Of a DNA stretch of 64,000 nucleotides, positions 33,980 through 43,880 are shown in pieces (position 1 is the stretch's first letter; each line of letters opens with the position of its first letter). The stretch is taken from NCBI GenBank assembly GCA_000349905.1, contig KB722736.1, positions 1,419,139 through 1,483,138 of the forward strand, in the 5' to 3' direction. The position numbers were made by a program, and so were the translations under genes. The DNA comes from Volvariella volvacea V23. Its lineage: Eukaryota > Basidiomycota > Agaricomycetes > Agaricales > Pluteaceae. The notes below the pieces were generated by a model. It did not search any database. It was not told where the DNA came from and saw only the letters and a list, made by a program, of their open reading frames with translations.

Positions 33980-35704
33980 ACTCGAGGGGGATCGGACTTG
34001 GGTATTTTTTATTTAATGGATGAGTGGATTTATCATACATCAAATTGTAATATGTGCTCGATCTAATGAACGTGTGCCATTTCTGTGTTTGTCGCTTTTT
34101 CTGTGCCTCATTATGGTGATTGATACCTGCCTGGTGTTGATATCGTATAAAATGTATCCTCAAAGCCGCGGTCTGGTAGGCTTTACCAAGATCATCAAGG
34201 CTCGTTCGTCCCTTCAAATTATCGAATGCGTGTCTAACACGTTGTCCATTTCCCCAGATTATCATCCACCAATCACAGACAAGGCTTAATGAAAAACTAC
34301 CACGCACGATGCAATCCGTAACGTGGGCACACATATTGGCGGGCATAATGTCCGAATCGGCCGCATACAATTTGCTTGAGGAACGCATTTTGACGTTGAC
34401 AGTATCATTTAATGATAACGGAATCTCGCACACGAGGACGCAAAATGATGCAGCAAGTCCAAAGTCCCGAGGAAATCTGTGTCAGATCCTGCCCCCACGG
34501 CCACAGCCTTTGTGCTCGATTCTCTCTGGATCTTGACATGCGCCCAGGCTGGTGCCGGGTGAGTATCGTTGTACCGTCAGATCGAATAGAACTTGTCAGT
34601 TATGATTTGGGTTTTCACCTGGACACTTCGTGGCAGGGATTTTTCGTTCCCAGCGAAGGCATTCCTTTCCCAAAAAGCACTGCGCATTATGCAATGCTCT
34701 GGGCATCCTCTCCCATGCCCCGGTTTTTGATCTCGCGTGCCTCGAAGTACATAAGTGCACGCGATATTTCATTATGGCTATACCTGACCAACCAATAGGA
34801 TGTCGGATCATATCGCAGGAGTGGTTTGTACAGCACAAACGAATGACTTAGCCATATAGTTGTGGCGCACTGGATTCGGCGATTCACTCCTTGCTAGTGC
34901 CTGAATCTCAGTCTTTTCCAATTTGCCTGTGAAAGGGTATATGCCTCGAGGACAGGGGAGACGACCACTGCCATGCACGTGGTGGAATTTCAAGCTCAAC
35001 TCTATGTACGCATCCACCTATATACAAAGGCTGTGCCTAAAACTCAGGTTCTGATGTTTCTCCGCTTTCAATCGATGAGTGTGCCATCACGGCTTGAAGC
35101 TAATTCAGGCAGATGTCCAATTGGAAGAATGAAGGGATAGTGCACTATGGGATTTCTTGTCTCGTCCAATGGTTGTGCAACAGGTGTGCTTGGGATAACT
35201 TGCGTTTTCTGATTGGCTTAGGAGTATTATGACTGACTGCCTTTAATCAAAACAGATCGGACAATGCCTATTGCAGCTCAAACAGCGTGTGTTCAGCCTG
35301 TCATAAGGGCATCGGATGGCCTTGGGAAATGGTTAGCCACTCTTCATTGAGCGGTTTCAGTTGAAACTAATCCTCCTGCAAAATGAATTTCAATTGACAA
35401 CTAAATTTGGTGATCTCGTTGGAGAATGCAAGGTCTAAATTTCCATTGCACTCAAGATTGTTAGACCTAACTTGGTGGCGTTGTGCCTCTAGGATTAGGT
35501 TGACATTTTCTCAATCAAAGGTGTTAAAATATACATGAAATGGGGAGGAAAAGCATGATTCAATCTAATACCGGACGAATGCGTGTAAGCTCCTACAGGT
35601 GAGCTGTGGGCGGTCGTATGGCTCCCGTGAAGGGCAATAATTTTTACTCCGCGCTATGGTGCCTAGTAATTTATGAGAGCTAGAACAGTATATGTAAGAT
35701 GAAC
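33980..35704. other. Intergenic, no gene seen
   Basis: About 1.7 kb between RAD4 and the retrotransposon insertion. A 192-codon minus-strand frame overlaps the RAD4 3' end but shows no family motif. This sequence continues beyond the element at 43881, so the insertion split one intergenic region of about 3.6 kb. Confidence 0.5.
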
Positions 35705-35715
35705 ATCGCGTGTTT
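35705..35715. repeat. Target-site duplication, 5' copy
   Basis: ATCGCGTGTTT, identical to 43870-43880, which lies 2 bp beyond the poly(A) tail of the element. It marks the 5' boundary of the LINE insertion. Confidence 0.9.
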
Positions 35716-35822
35716 CACATCCTTCTTGACTTCTTACCACTACCTTCCTATTTGGGAAGACAGTGAGAGAACGCCTTAGACAGTGATCTAGCATTATCGA
35801 GCATCATCCAAGCGAGAACAGA

Positions 35823-38800
35823 ATGAGTATTAGTGACGACGAGATGATACCGACTGGCGATCGCAAGATCGCCGCGATCGGTAAAGAGCAGCCCACCGTC
35901 GAGGGCTCTGAAGGTGAGCGATCAGCCTCACCTATTTCTCAATTCTCCCCTACCCCCCCTCCCAAACCCTCTCCTCCCTCTTCTATCCGCTCAGTTCGAT
36001 CTACGACGAAGACCACGAGGTCTTTCGTCCAAACCCTGAAAGGAGCTGCGAAGGCAGCCACATATGCTATCGGCCAGGGCAAACCTAGCTCTAGCAAGGC
36101 CTCCAAGGCCAAAGAAATGGACACCGCCCCCGAAGGGGAGCGGGATATTACCCCAACACAACACCATGCCACTAAGGCTGGTGATCTTAAGGCTACGCTC
36201 CTCGCACAAGAGGAAGCTATTTTCGAACGGGTAGCCAACTGGTCTCCCCCGAATAATGATCACCTGGTCCACTGGGATCCCCTTTCGGGGACCCGCGATG
36301 ATATTGACCTGGAAACTTTCTTAGGATGCAAATTCAAGGCTGCCGCCTACACCCGAAGATATGATATAAGAGGGTGGCTCCTCTATCGACATCTCACATA
36401 CCCCAACACGGAAGTCTATATCTATTTACCAGTAGACATTCCGTTAGAGGAGATGCAGGTGAGTTATTTCCTCGCCTGCTGTGGTTTGCAAATTTTTCCG
36501 GAAGAGATGCGGGATTACCGAGTCCCATCGTGCATCCTTCGTTATCTTACCAATGCAGGTTCAGACTCCAATCCCCATTGGATTTTGGCGGGTGATGCCA
36601 ACCCATTCATCCCAGTGCACAGAGTTGGAGTGAAGGATGACGATGCCGTTGGCGATATTTACATGTCTCCCCAACCTGTGCAACCTGATTTTGACAGAAC
36701 TATTAAATCGGAGGAGGCTGAAGGCCATCTAAATCCTCTGATGACTAACGATAACTCGGTCACGAATGACACCACCGGAGGTCCGATTGGAGCGTGGGGC
36801 GAATCGCCGGAGATCACATACAGGACCCCCTCTTCAGAGTACCCTAATTTGGGAGATAAAGGGAAGGAGAGGGAACGTTCTATGTCTCCACATAGATATC
36901 TCTCACCCACCCCTGTTCCAACAGGTCCGACCCCCCCTGGGAACCAACTAGCTGTGTTTCCCCAAATCAATGTCCCCTTTTCAAGTCCTGTCGTCCCTCA
37001 AGGGGCTCCGACTGGAGGCTATGTCAAGGAACAGCCAGACCAAGTGGATTTGTTAGGCAATAGATATTCCTTTGGGGTTTCTCAATCTCCGGTTGTACCG
37101 GATAACAATTGGCACGTCTTCCCTAGAGACGATAACCGAGGTGTCGCTATCAAAGGCACCAACATAACAGAAACCCTTAGGAATGGGGTCAACGGGAAAA
37201 AACATGTCCCGACCCCTTACACAAAGGGGGAGAACGTGTTCATCAGAAGTTGGGATGATGTCCTGGTTGTCCCCAAATCCGAATATGTGAGAGCCGGGGG
37301 AAAAAATGGACGCTTCAAGTCCAAAACCTATGGCTCCGACACTATACCGGATGTCCCCCAAGCAGCATTCGTTGACGAAGGTGATGCAAGCGCTTGGGCA
37401 GAATGGTCGGTCGAAGCACTGAGGAACGTGGCGTTCATCACTGACTTCGGCCGGTATGATATGATCGCGAAGGGTCTGAAGGACCCGTTACAATTCGAGA
37501 AGATCTCGGTCTTCACCGCAGATCAGAGAAAAGATCTCGTCGCCATGTTGATACAACTGATTACCAGTCTTCCAACAGACGCGACCACAGAACAGGACTG
37601 GCTTAAGTCCATCAATAGAACCATGCCGTGGATGTACTCGGGAGAAGCCGAAGACCTCGCTACCCGAGTCGTCCAAATCGAAGCAGCTATTCAATCAACT
37701 GACCGGGCATGTGATTATATACAAAGAGATTACATGTCCTTTGCGGGAGCGCAAGACGGCAAGACCTTGACCCGCGAATGGAAAAAATGGTCTCGCCAAT
37801 TCTACGCGAAATACGGGTACGCGAATACCTGGAGAAAAGACCCTTTACAACCCTCGATACCACAAGTATGGGCCGCTATGATGAAGGGACAGAAGGTCAA
37901 AGATATTGATATTTCCGGGAAACCGGAACCGCATCAAGTCGTACAACGGATGGTGGCACAATGGCTACCCGATCAAAAAGCGACGAAGTCCAACGTTCCG
38001 CCCAAGCCCGCCTACACTATACGCGAAACATCAGTTGTCATGGACTCCTATGACAAGGTAATGCATGCGACTGCCCACCTCCCTCGAAAGTTCCAAGTAC
38101 AGATAGTCAACACGATGGCAACGGGCACCGCTACCAACCCTATTGACGTTGATGCCGAGAAATCGACCCGTCCTGACGAAAAATCAACCCCTCCTCCCAT
38201 TCCATCGAAAGACACCAGACCGCAAAAGAGGAACCCACCATCTAATATTGTGGTCCCTCCACCACCACCCCAGTCATCGATTAGCCTTCCGGCGAAAGTT
38301 GACCCTCACCCTCCAGCCGCGCCACGTGAACCTGGTGACCGGAAACAGATCACCCATACTCCACCTGCCGCGACTCAATCTAAACAGTCGAAACCCTCGT
38401 TCGCACAAGTGACTGCGAGGGGCACTACTGTTCCGCCACCCTCCAGACCGAAAACATGGATTTCCATGCCCCAGAAATCCGAGAAAACTCCGAAGAAGGA
38501 CGACCGAACAGTCTACCATGACAAGAACACGACGACGACTCTCCCCCCTCTCACTGTAGTCGTGCGGACCATCACTAACGACGCTACGCATGCTGAAGCC
38601 ATCTCTGCTCTACTTGCAGCTAAGAAAGACGCCATCCTTATGATGGACCCCGAACATGTAATCATTGATGAAAGCCCGAGACACTTAGTTATTCGAGCTT
38701 CGAACCAGGATGCCATCAAGAAGATTGTGGAGGCCTACAACGAACTGGCCGCCGAATATTCCAAGAAATTCGACAAGGATCCTAAATATGCGAATTTCTT

Positions 38801-39533
38801 CGCCGCCACTACCAAGATACAAAACACAGCGTACGTGACTACGTCGACCAATAAAACTGACATACATGGCAGGGAATACACACCCAATCAACTGTTAGCG
38901 AATTTAAAGCTCAACAAGTGTCTTTCGAACAAGATTCTTGTGTCCCCACCGACGTTCATTGGCAAAGGTGAGTTCACATCCATGCTCGCCTTCAATGTAG
39001 TAGAATTCGGGGCGGACCAAAACAAACTCGACAGGGCGCGCGTTCTCATTAACGATGAGATTAGCACGATCCTGAAGAGAAAGTTTAAAGCACGTGCCCT
39101 TTTCTGCACGAAATGTTCTCGTTGGGGGCATGCTGCGTGGACCCCATGCCGAGCAACTGTGATTTCGTGCGGTATATGTGCCGGTCTCCATCCCTCTAAC
39201 CGTCACAGCCCGGCATATGACAGACAACCCCTTAAATGCATCAATTGCAATGGGGCTCATACTGCCGACTCCCACGAATGCCCTTGCTTCATTAATAGGC
39301 ACGACGTCTGGGAGTTAAGATTCATCCTGGAGAAGGCGGCAGCGGAAAGGAAAGCTGCCATGAAGACGTCCAAGGCGGATAAAGGTAAGGAAAGAGCCAA
39401 AGACGACATGGATATAGACACGAGCCGAGGAGGCTTTGACATCGCCCCGGCCGAAGAAGTGGATGGATGGTCCCGCGTGGAACCTGCAGGTAAGCGCAGG
39501 AAAGGCCGGGGCCCCAAGAAGACCTCTACATGA
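35823..39533 (+). CDS. LINE ORF1 protein (gag-like, zinc-knuckle RNA-binding)
   Basis: 1,236-residue ORF1 protein expected to coat the element's RNA and form the ribonucleoprotein. The N-terminal half is acidic and Pro/Ser-rich without a recognised domain. Residues about 900-1090 form an alpha/beta segment (PLTVVVRTITNDATHAEAIS ... EHVIIDESPRHLVIRA) that could be an RNA-binding fold. Three Cys/His clusters follow at about residue 1095: CTKCSRWGHAAWTPC, CGICAGLHPSNRH and CINCNGAHTADSHEC. Their spacings (C-x2-C-x4-H-x5-C; C-x2-C-x3-H-x6-C) differ slightly from the retroviral CCHC knuckle but match LINE ORF1 practice. A Lys/Asp-rich tail ends KKTST. ATG 35823 is the first start after the 107-nt leader. 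The stop TGA overlaps the ORF2 start. Confidence 0.9.
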   Translation: MSISDDEMIPTGDRKIAAIGKEQPTVEGSEGERSASPISQFSPTPPPKPSPPSSIRSVRSTTKTTRSFVQTLKGAAKAATYAIGQGKPSSSKASKAKEMDTAPEGERDITPTQHHATKAGDLKATLLAQEEAIFERVANWSPPNNDHLVHWDPLSGTRDDIDLETFLGCKFKAAAYTRRYDIRGWLLYRHLTYPNTEVYIYLPVDIPLEEMQVSYFLACCGLQIFPEEMRDYRVPSCILRYLTNAGSDSNPHWILAGDANPFIPVHRVGVKDDDAVGDIYMSPQPVQPDFDRTIKSEEAEGHLNPLMTNDNSVTNDTTGGPIGAWGESPEITYRTPSSEYPNLGDKGKERERSMSPHRYLSPTPVPTGPTPPGNQLAVFPQINVPFSSPVVPQGAPTGGYVKEQPDQVDLLGNRYSFGVSQSPVVPDNNWHVFPRDDNRGVAIKGTNITETLRNGVNGKKHVPTPYTKGENVFIRSWDDVLVVPKSEYVRAGGKNGRFKSKTYGSDTIPDVPQAAFVDEGDASAWAEWSVEALRNVAFITDFGRYDMIAKGLKDPLQFEKISVFTADQRKDLVAMLIQLITSLPTDATTEQDWLKSINRTMPWMYSGEAEDLATRVVQIEAAIQSTDRACDYIQRDYMSFAGAQDGKTLTREWKKWSRQFYAKYGYANTWRKDPLQPSIPQVWAAMMKGQKVKDIDISGKPEPHQVVQRMVAQWLPDQKATKSNVPPKPAYTIRETSVVMDSYDKVMHATAHLPRKFQVQIVNTMATGTATNPIDVDAEKSTRPDEKSTPPPIPSKDTRPQKRNPPSNIVVPPPPPQSSISLPAKVDPHPPAAPREPGDRKQITHTPPAATQSKQSKPSFAQVTARGTTVPPPSRPKTWISMPQKSEKTPKKDDRTVYHDKNTTTTLPPLTVVVRTITNDATHAEAISALLAAKKDAILMMDPEHVIIDESPRHLVIRASNQDAIKKIVEAYNELAAEYSKKFDKDPKYANFFAATTKIQNTAYVTTSTNKTDIHGREYTPNQLLANLKLNKCLSNKILVSPPTFIGKGEFTSMLAFNVVEFGADQNKLDRARVLINDEISTILKRKFKARALFCTKCSRWGHAAWTPCRATVISCGICAGLHPSNRHSPAYDRQPLKCINCNGAHTADSHECPCFINRHDVWELRFILEKAAAERKAAMKTSKADKGKERAKDDMDIDTSRGGFDIAPAEEVDGWSRVEPAGKRRKGRGPKKTST

Positions 39534-42500
39534 ATAGGCACCTTAAAGTGGTGTCATTAAACTGCCAGAAATCAAGTCGCACCATTCGGCAGTTTTTAGA
39601 ACGTACGTGCAACACTGATATTGATCTCATACTTGTTCAGGAAGCGCCCTATGGCTTTCTGAAAACCGTTACTTCGTTTACTAACAAACTAGGGGAAGAC
39701 TACCACGGCCTACCCTTCCACCCTGCGTTTAAGCTAATAGAGACTTCTGACCCCTCCTCCAGAGTAGCTGCCTACGCTTCCAGAAGACTTGTACAAGCCA
39801 AAATAACACATCATCATAAAGCCATCAACCACCCCGACCTTATGCTGATCTCAATCAAGTCGAACGGTGAGCGGTTATATATTTTAAACGTCTATAATGA
39901 TGAGGAGGATCACGCATTATCCCACCTCTTATCACACTCCAACCTTCCCCCCTTAACCATAATAATGGGGGATTTCAACATCTCCGACGAGCGATGGGAT
40001 AAATTTTGTCCCTCAGCCAATAGGAGAACCCGTAAAGTTGATGACGTCGCCACACTGACCTATACAGATGTTGTCGCCCCCGAAAAACCTACACATCCAG
40101 CTAGACACGTCAATGAGAGACCTAGCACGATTGATTTTGCTATGGTGGCGATTGATCGGCTTGAGGACGCCACCATCAGAGTTGCTCATGACCTGCAGAC
40201 GGACTCCGACCACCGGACAATAGAACTTGTCCTGCAACATGTCACCACCGAAAGGACAACAAGGCGAGTCCTATCAAGAATCAAGCCGGATGAAGACACG
40301 CCATCGCCCCGAGACCAATTTATTGGCAGAATGCTAGCGGCCCTATCCGACTATCACCCTGATCCGAGCATTTATTTGGAGAAAGCGCAGGCAACGATCA
40401 AGGCTGCGTATCTAGAGCTCTCGCATATCCCCTCGATAAGTCCGCATTCGAAACAATGGTGGGACGGGGAATGCACGAGACTCCAAAGAGAAGTGGAGTC
40501 CGCTCGTGATCCTGCAACTAAAAAGCTCAAAAGGAAAGAACGCAATGCCTACGAAGCTAAGGTGCGTCGAGAATACTTTGATAATCTTCTAAAGGAACGG
40601 GTGGGCACTGTCCGACCGTGGGACGTCCTCTCCTGGACACACCCTCACCCACCTCCCGATTACAAAGAGATCGTGGTCCCTACAGGGGAAAAACTAACCA
40701 TCGACAGGGCATGGCCGCACCTCAACGCCAAATTTCAAGCGGCGGCATCCCGACCAATAGACCACGAATATATCGACTCGCTCCCTCAATTTGAAGAGCG
40801 CGACTGCCCGCCGATCTCGACGCTCGAGATTGTTGAAGCCCTTGCCGACACCTCCAACACGTCGGCACCCGGAGAAGATCACATCACCTGGGAAGTGCTC
40901 AAGATGTTCGCCAGGTCGTCGGGCGTGAAACATCTCCAAGACACATTTAATACGATCTTAGACACAGGGATATGGCCCGACTGCCTCAAATCTGCCGACA
41001 CCGTCATTATACCAAAACCCGGCAAAGACCTCTCGTCGGTCAACGGATATAGGCCCATCGCCTTGTTCTCGACTATCGCCAAACTCATGGAGAAGATACT
41101 TTCTAATCGGCTCCAATGGGAAGCGGCAAAGTTCAGTATCCTCCATCCTAATCAACATGGAGGAACGAAGAAGCATTCGACAGATGACGCGGGAATGCTC
41201 CTGGTCCACCAAATAAAAAGGGGCTGGGAGCGAAAGAAGGTAACGTCATGCCTTGCATTTGACATTGCGTCCTTCTTTCCTTCCGTACAACCTGATGCTC
41301 TCAATCGAGTCCTTTCCAAACAGGGCTTTAACCGCAAGTATACCTCCCTCTTCAGATCCTACTTCCAAGGGAGGTCCACAACGTACAGATTAGGCGAGTA
41401 TAAATCCGAGTCCTTCCCTGTCGAAGTTGGACTGGGTCAGGGCTCGGCTATTTCCCCTACACTGTCTGCTCTGTATATCGCGCCGGGTCTTAAGACCCTT
41501 ACTGACGAGGTCGGTGACGATGAGGACGCATTACAGATATTCGTGGACGACGGTGTGTGGGCGTCGACTGGGGACACCCTCGTCGACAACTGCGCGCGTC
41601 TGAAACACAGATACATAAGAACGAGGGACGTCTTGGGCAAGTTAGGCTTAATCGTCGAACATGCTAAGACCGAACTCAAACACTTTTATACTGCGAAAGT
41701 TAAAGGGGCCCCCTCTTTACTTACTTCAGATACAACACCTACCATCGATCTAGAAGAAGCTCCGTATACGGGCAATACTCCACTCAAAGAGAAACAAATG
41801 TGGAGATACTTAGGTTTTTTCCTTGATTCTTCTCTTTCGTTCAAATACCATATATCGTTTTATGCTAATAAAGCATTTTCTACCTCTATTTCGTATAGCT
41901 TACTCGGGAATTCGGTACGGGGGTTGACGCCTAAGCACAAACGAATGCTATACAGGGGGTGCATATTACCGCTTATGACCTACGGATTCCAGCTTTGGTA
42001 TCGACCACATGGGAAGAGGGTCAAGCACAAGATTGAAGTCCTCAAAGTCGCTCAAAACCGGGCACTCCGATGGATTACGGGAGCATTCCACACCACCCCT
42101 GTAGGCTCCTTGGAGTCTGCAGCTGGATGCCTTCCGTTCAACATTCATTTAGAAAGGTTCTATAGGAGATACACGACGAGATGGCAAACTACTTACCCTT
42201 CACACCCACTATCCGTCATCCTACACGACCCGAACGCCACGTCACCGACACATGCTTCGACGGCTAGATTAAGGACATCTGACTCCCCCATCGAACATGT
42301 AAGGCGACATAATACCCGACACCCAATCCAAGAACGGAGGAACCTCCTAATTCCGGAGAACGCCCCAGGCAAAAGACTCCTTGAAACTCACAAAGGCCGA
42401 ATTCATTTTGACCTCGCCCATCCGCCGAAGTCCGCTCGCAACGCTTATCATTCATACTCGATTGCGAGAAAGGAACAATTCGACCATCTTGTAGCAGGTC

Positions 42501-43561
42501 GTGTCGATAAAATCAAATCACCCTCGCTGGCCCACATCGACACCACTCCCATCATCATTTTCTCGGACGGAAGCGAGAAGAGCGACCATCAATACGCCTC
42601 TGGGTCGGCGTATACCGCATATGCGCAGAACACCAGAATCGTCTCCGGCAAGAAATTCGCAGGGAGATGCACTAATTACGAGGCCGAAGTCTTTGGTATG
42701 GGACTGGGGGTCCTTGACTCCTTAGCCAACATGCCTCTGGTCAGAATCTGGGGCGAGGACCCTATCTTCGCGGAGATCAGGCACCCTGACCACCTCATCA
42801 TAGCTGTGGATAACGAAGCAGCGATGAAATGCTTGCTCTCACCGAATACCCATGCGGCACAATCCTTATCGATTCCCGTTATTAGGGCTGTCAAGATATG
42901 GCTAGACGCGGACGACAGGAGGACTATCACCTTCATCCACTGCCCGGCCCACAAAGGCATCGAATTAAATGAAATGGTCGACAAGGACGCTAAAGCGGCC
43001 ACCTTGATACAACCGGATATAGGTCCCATCCCCCGGTCCATCGCTTGGGAACGAGCCGAGATCGATAAGAAGACCCTGGAAATCTGGAAGAATCTCCCAG
43101 CTGAACACTGGGGGAAATCTAGCCACTTCCTCCGTGAGCACTCGAACTGGAAGAATCAAGGCGGCATTCATATGAAAAAATATGGCGGCGACACCGAACG
43201 ATTCGCGCGGTTCGTCCGCTCCCTAACGGCACATGCCCCGATAGGGCAGTTTAGATCCCAATTCTTCCCTGAAGAGCCTACACACTGCCTGACGTGCTAT
43301 GTCTACCAGGACCGTTACCACGTCATGTTCGAGTGCAAGGCATCACGCTCTATCCCAGCACTCACTCCTACGGAATGCAAGATGCGGCGCATCAGGCACA
43401 TCCAGGATCGGAACTTTAAATTCCGCTGGTATATCGAGCTCAGCCCCCTCAAGGTTGGCAACAGCAAGACTCCTTCTATCATGACCAGCTACTTCGAGTG
43501 GCTGAAATCAAACCTTATAGCATTCACGTTCGAAGGCGCTCCCCCTACCCTTTCCGGGTAA
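39530..43561 (+). CDS. LINE ORF2 protein: APE endonuclease, reverse transcriptase, RNase H
   Basis: 1,343-residue enzyme for target-primed reverse transcription. An APE-like endonuclease occupies about residues 1-240: SLNCQKSSRTIRQFLE, DLILVQEAP, IIMGDFNISDERWD and the catalytic SDHRTIEL. The reverse transcriptase lies at about 480-800: VIIPKPGKDLSSVNGYRPIA, QHGGTKKHST, LAFDIASFFPSVQ, VGLGQGSAISPTLSALYI and the active site QIFVDDG, a FVDD variant of the usual YADD. RNase H lies at about 1005-1155 with IIFSDGSE, NYEAEVFGMG, AVDNEAAMKC and HCPAHKGIELNEMVDKDAK, so the Asp-Glu-Asp-Asp set and the His are present. A C-terminal zinc finger CLTCYVYQDRYHVMFEC (C-x2-C-x7-H-x4-C) sits at about residue 1253. 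Its ATG overlaps the ORF1 stop as ATGA, so translation probably depends on termination-reinitiation. Confidence 0.93.
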   Translation: MNRHLKVVSLNCQKSSRTIRQFLERTCNTDIDLILVQEAPYGFLKTVTSFTNKLGEDYHGLPFHPAFKLIETSDPSSRVAAYASRRLVQAKITHHHKAINHPDLMLISIKSNGERLYILNVYNDEEDHALSHLLSHSNLPPLTIIMGDFNISDERWDKFCPSANRRTRKVDDVATLTYTDVVAPEKPTHPARHVNERPSTIDFAMVAIDRLEDATIRVAHDLQTDSDHRTIELVLQHVTTERTTRRVLSRIKPDEDTPSPRDQFIGRMLAALSDYHPDPSIYLEKAQATIKAAYLELSHIPSISPHSKQWWDGECTRLQREVESARDPATKKLKRKERNAYEAKVRREYFDNLLKERVGTVRPWDVLSWTHPHPPPDYKEIVVPTGEKLTIDRAWPHLNAKFQAAASRPIDHEYIDSLPQFEERDCPPISTLEIVEALADTSNTSAPGEDHITWEVLKMFARSSGVKHLQDTFNTILDTGIWPDCLKSADTVIIPKPGKDLSSVNGYRPIALFSTIAKLMEKILSNRLQWEAAKFSILHPNQHGGTKKHSTDDAGMLLVHQIKRGWERKKVTSCLAFDIASFFPSVQPDALNRVLSKQGFNRKYTSLFRSYFQGRSTTYRLGEYKSESFPVEVGLGQGSAISPTLSALYIAPGLKTLTDEVGDDEDALQIFVDDGVWASTGDTLVDNCARLKHRYIRTRDVLGKLGLIVEHAKTELKHFYTAKVKGAPSLLTSDTTPTIDLEEAPYTGNTPLKEKQMWRYLGFFLDSSLSFKYHISFYANKAFSTSISYSLLGNSVRGLTPKHKRMLYRGCILPLMTYGFQLWYRPHGKRVKHKIEVLKVAQNRALRWITGAFHTTPVGSLESAAGCLPFNIHLERFYRRYTTRWQTTYPSHPLSVILHDPNATSPTHASTARLRTSDSPIEHVRRHNTRHPIQERRNLLIPENAPGKRLLETHKGRIHFDLAHPPKSARNAYHSYSIARKEQFDHLVAGRVDKIKSPSLAHIDTTPIIIFSDGSEKSDHQYASGSAYTAYAQNTRIVSGKKFAGRCTNYEAEVFGMGLGVLDSLANMPLVRIWGEDPIFAEIRHPDHLIIAVDNEAAMKCLLSPNTHAAQSLSIPVIRAVKIWLDADDRRTITFIHCPAHKGIELNEMVDKDAKAATLIQPDIGPIPRSIAWERAEIDKKTLEIWKNLPAEHWGKSSHFLREHSNWKNQGGIHMKKYGGDTERFARFVRSLTAHAPIGQFRSQFFPEEPTHCLTCYVYQDRYHVMFECKASRSIPALTPTECKMRRIRHIQDRNFKFRWYIELSPLKVGNSKTPSIMTSYFEWLKSNLIAFTFEGAPPTLSG

Positions 43562-43869
43562 GTATGTTCTCCTTCTAACGGACACTTGTAGATTAGTCTG
43601 TACTACCGGTATACGTACTGGATCATAGTTGTACCATACATACGTAGTCTTCGTCGTCTCTTTCTTAGTGCTCGCGTTCGATCTTCTACTCTGTATACGT
43701 ACACACCTCACTGGCACTCTCGCCGCGATATGTAGTTATTTACAGTCTCTTATCTTGTCTCTGGACACTCAGATACTGTAGTTACTCTCATTCTCTTTTT
43801 CTTTTCCCTTCGGGGGGGCCCGTACATAGCTACAGCCTCAATAGAAATTAAAAAAAAAAAAAAAAAACA

Positions 43870-43880
43870 ATCGCGTGTTT
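43870..43880. repeat. Target-site duplication, 3' copy
   Basis: ATCGCGTGTTT, identical to 35705-35715 and separated from the 18-A tail by CA. Confidence 0.9.

Larger units (their letters stand above)
35716..43867 (+). mobile_element. Full-length non-LTR retrotransposon (LINE; APE-RT-RNase H type)
   Basis: Complete LINE of 8,152 bp: 107-bp 5' UTR, ORF1 (35823-39533), ORF2 (39530-43561), about 290-bp 3' UTR, and an uninterrupted run of 18 A at 43850-43867. It is flanked by a perfect 11-bp duplication (ATCGCGTGTTT), the hallmark of target-primed reverse transcription. There are no long terminal repeats. The APE endonuclease, reverse transcriptase, RNase H and C-terminal CCHC order resembles the Tad1/I group known in fungi. 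Both ORFs are free of stops, and all enzyme motifs I checked are present. The element is therefore probably young and possibly still mobile. It sits in an intergenic region and breaks no gene. Confidence 0.93.

Noticed and set aside
33855..34433. 192-codon open frame on the minus strand antisense to the RAD4 3' end
   Set aside because: No recognisable motif, partly antisense to a well-supported coding exon, and composition follows the opposite strand.
35716..43867. Possibility that the element is an LTR retrotransposon or a Penelope-like element
   Set aside because: No terminal repeats, no protease or integrase, and an APE endonuclease with a poly(A) tail define it as a LINE.
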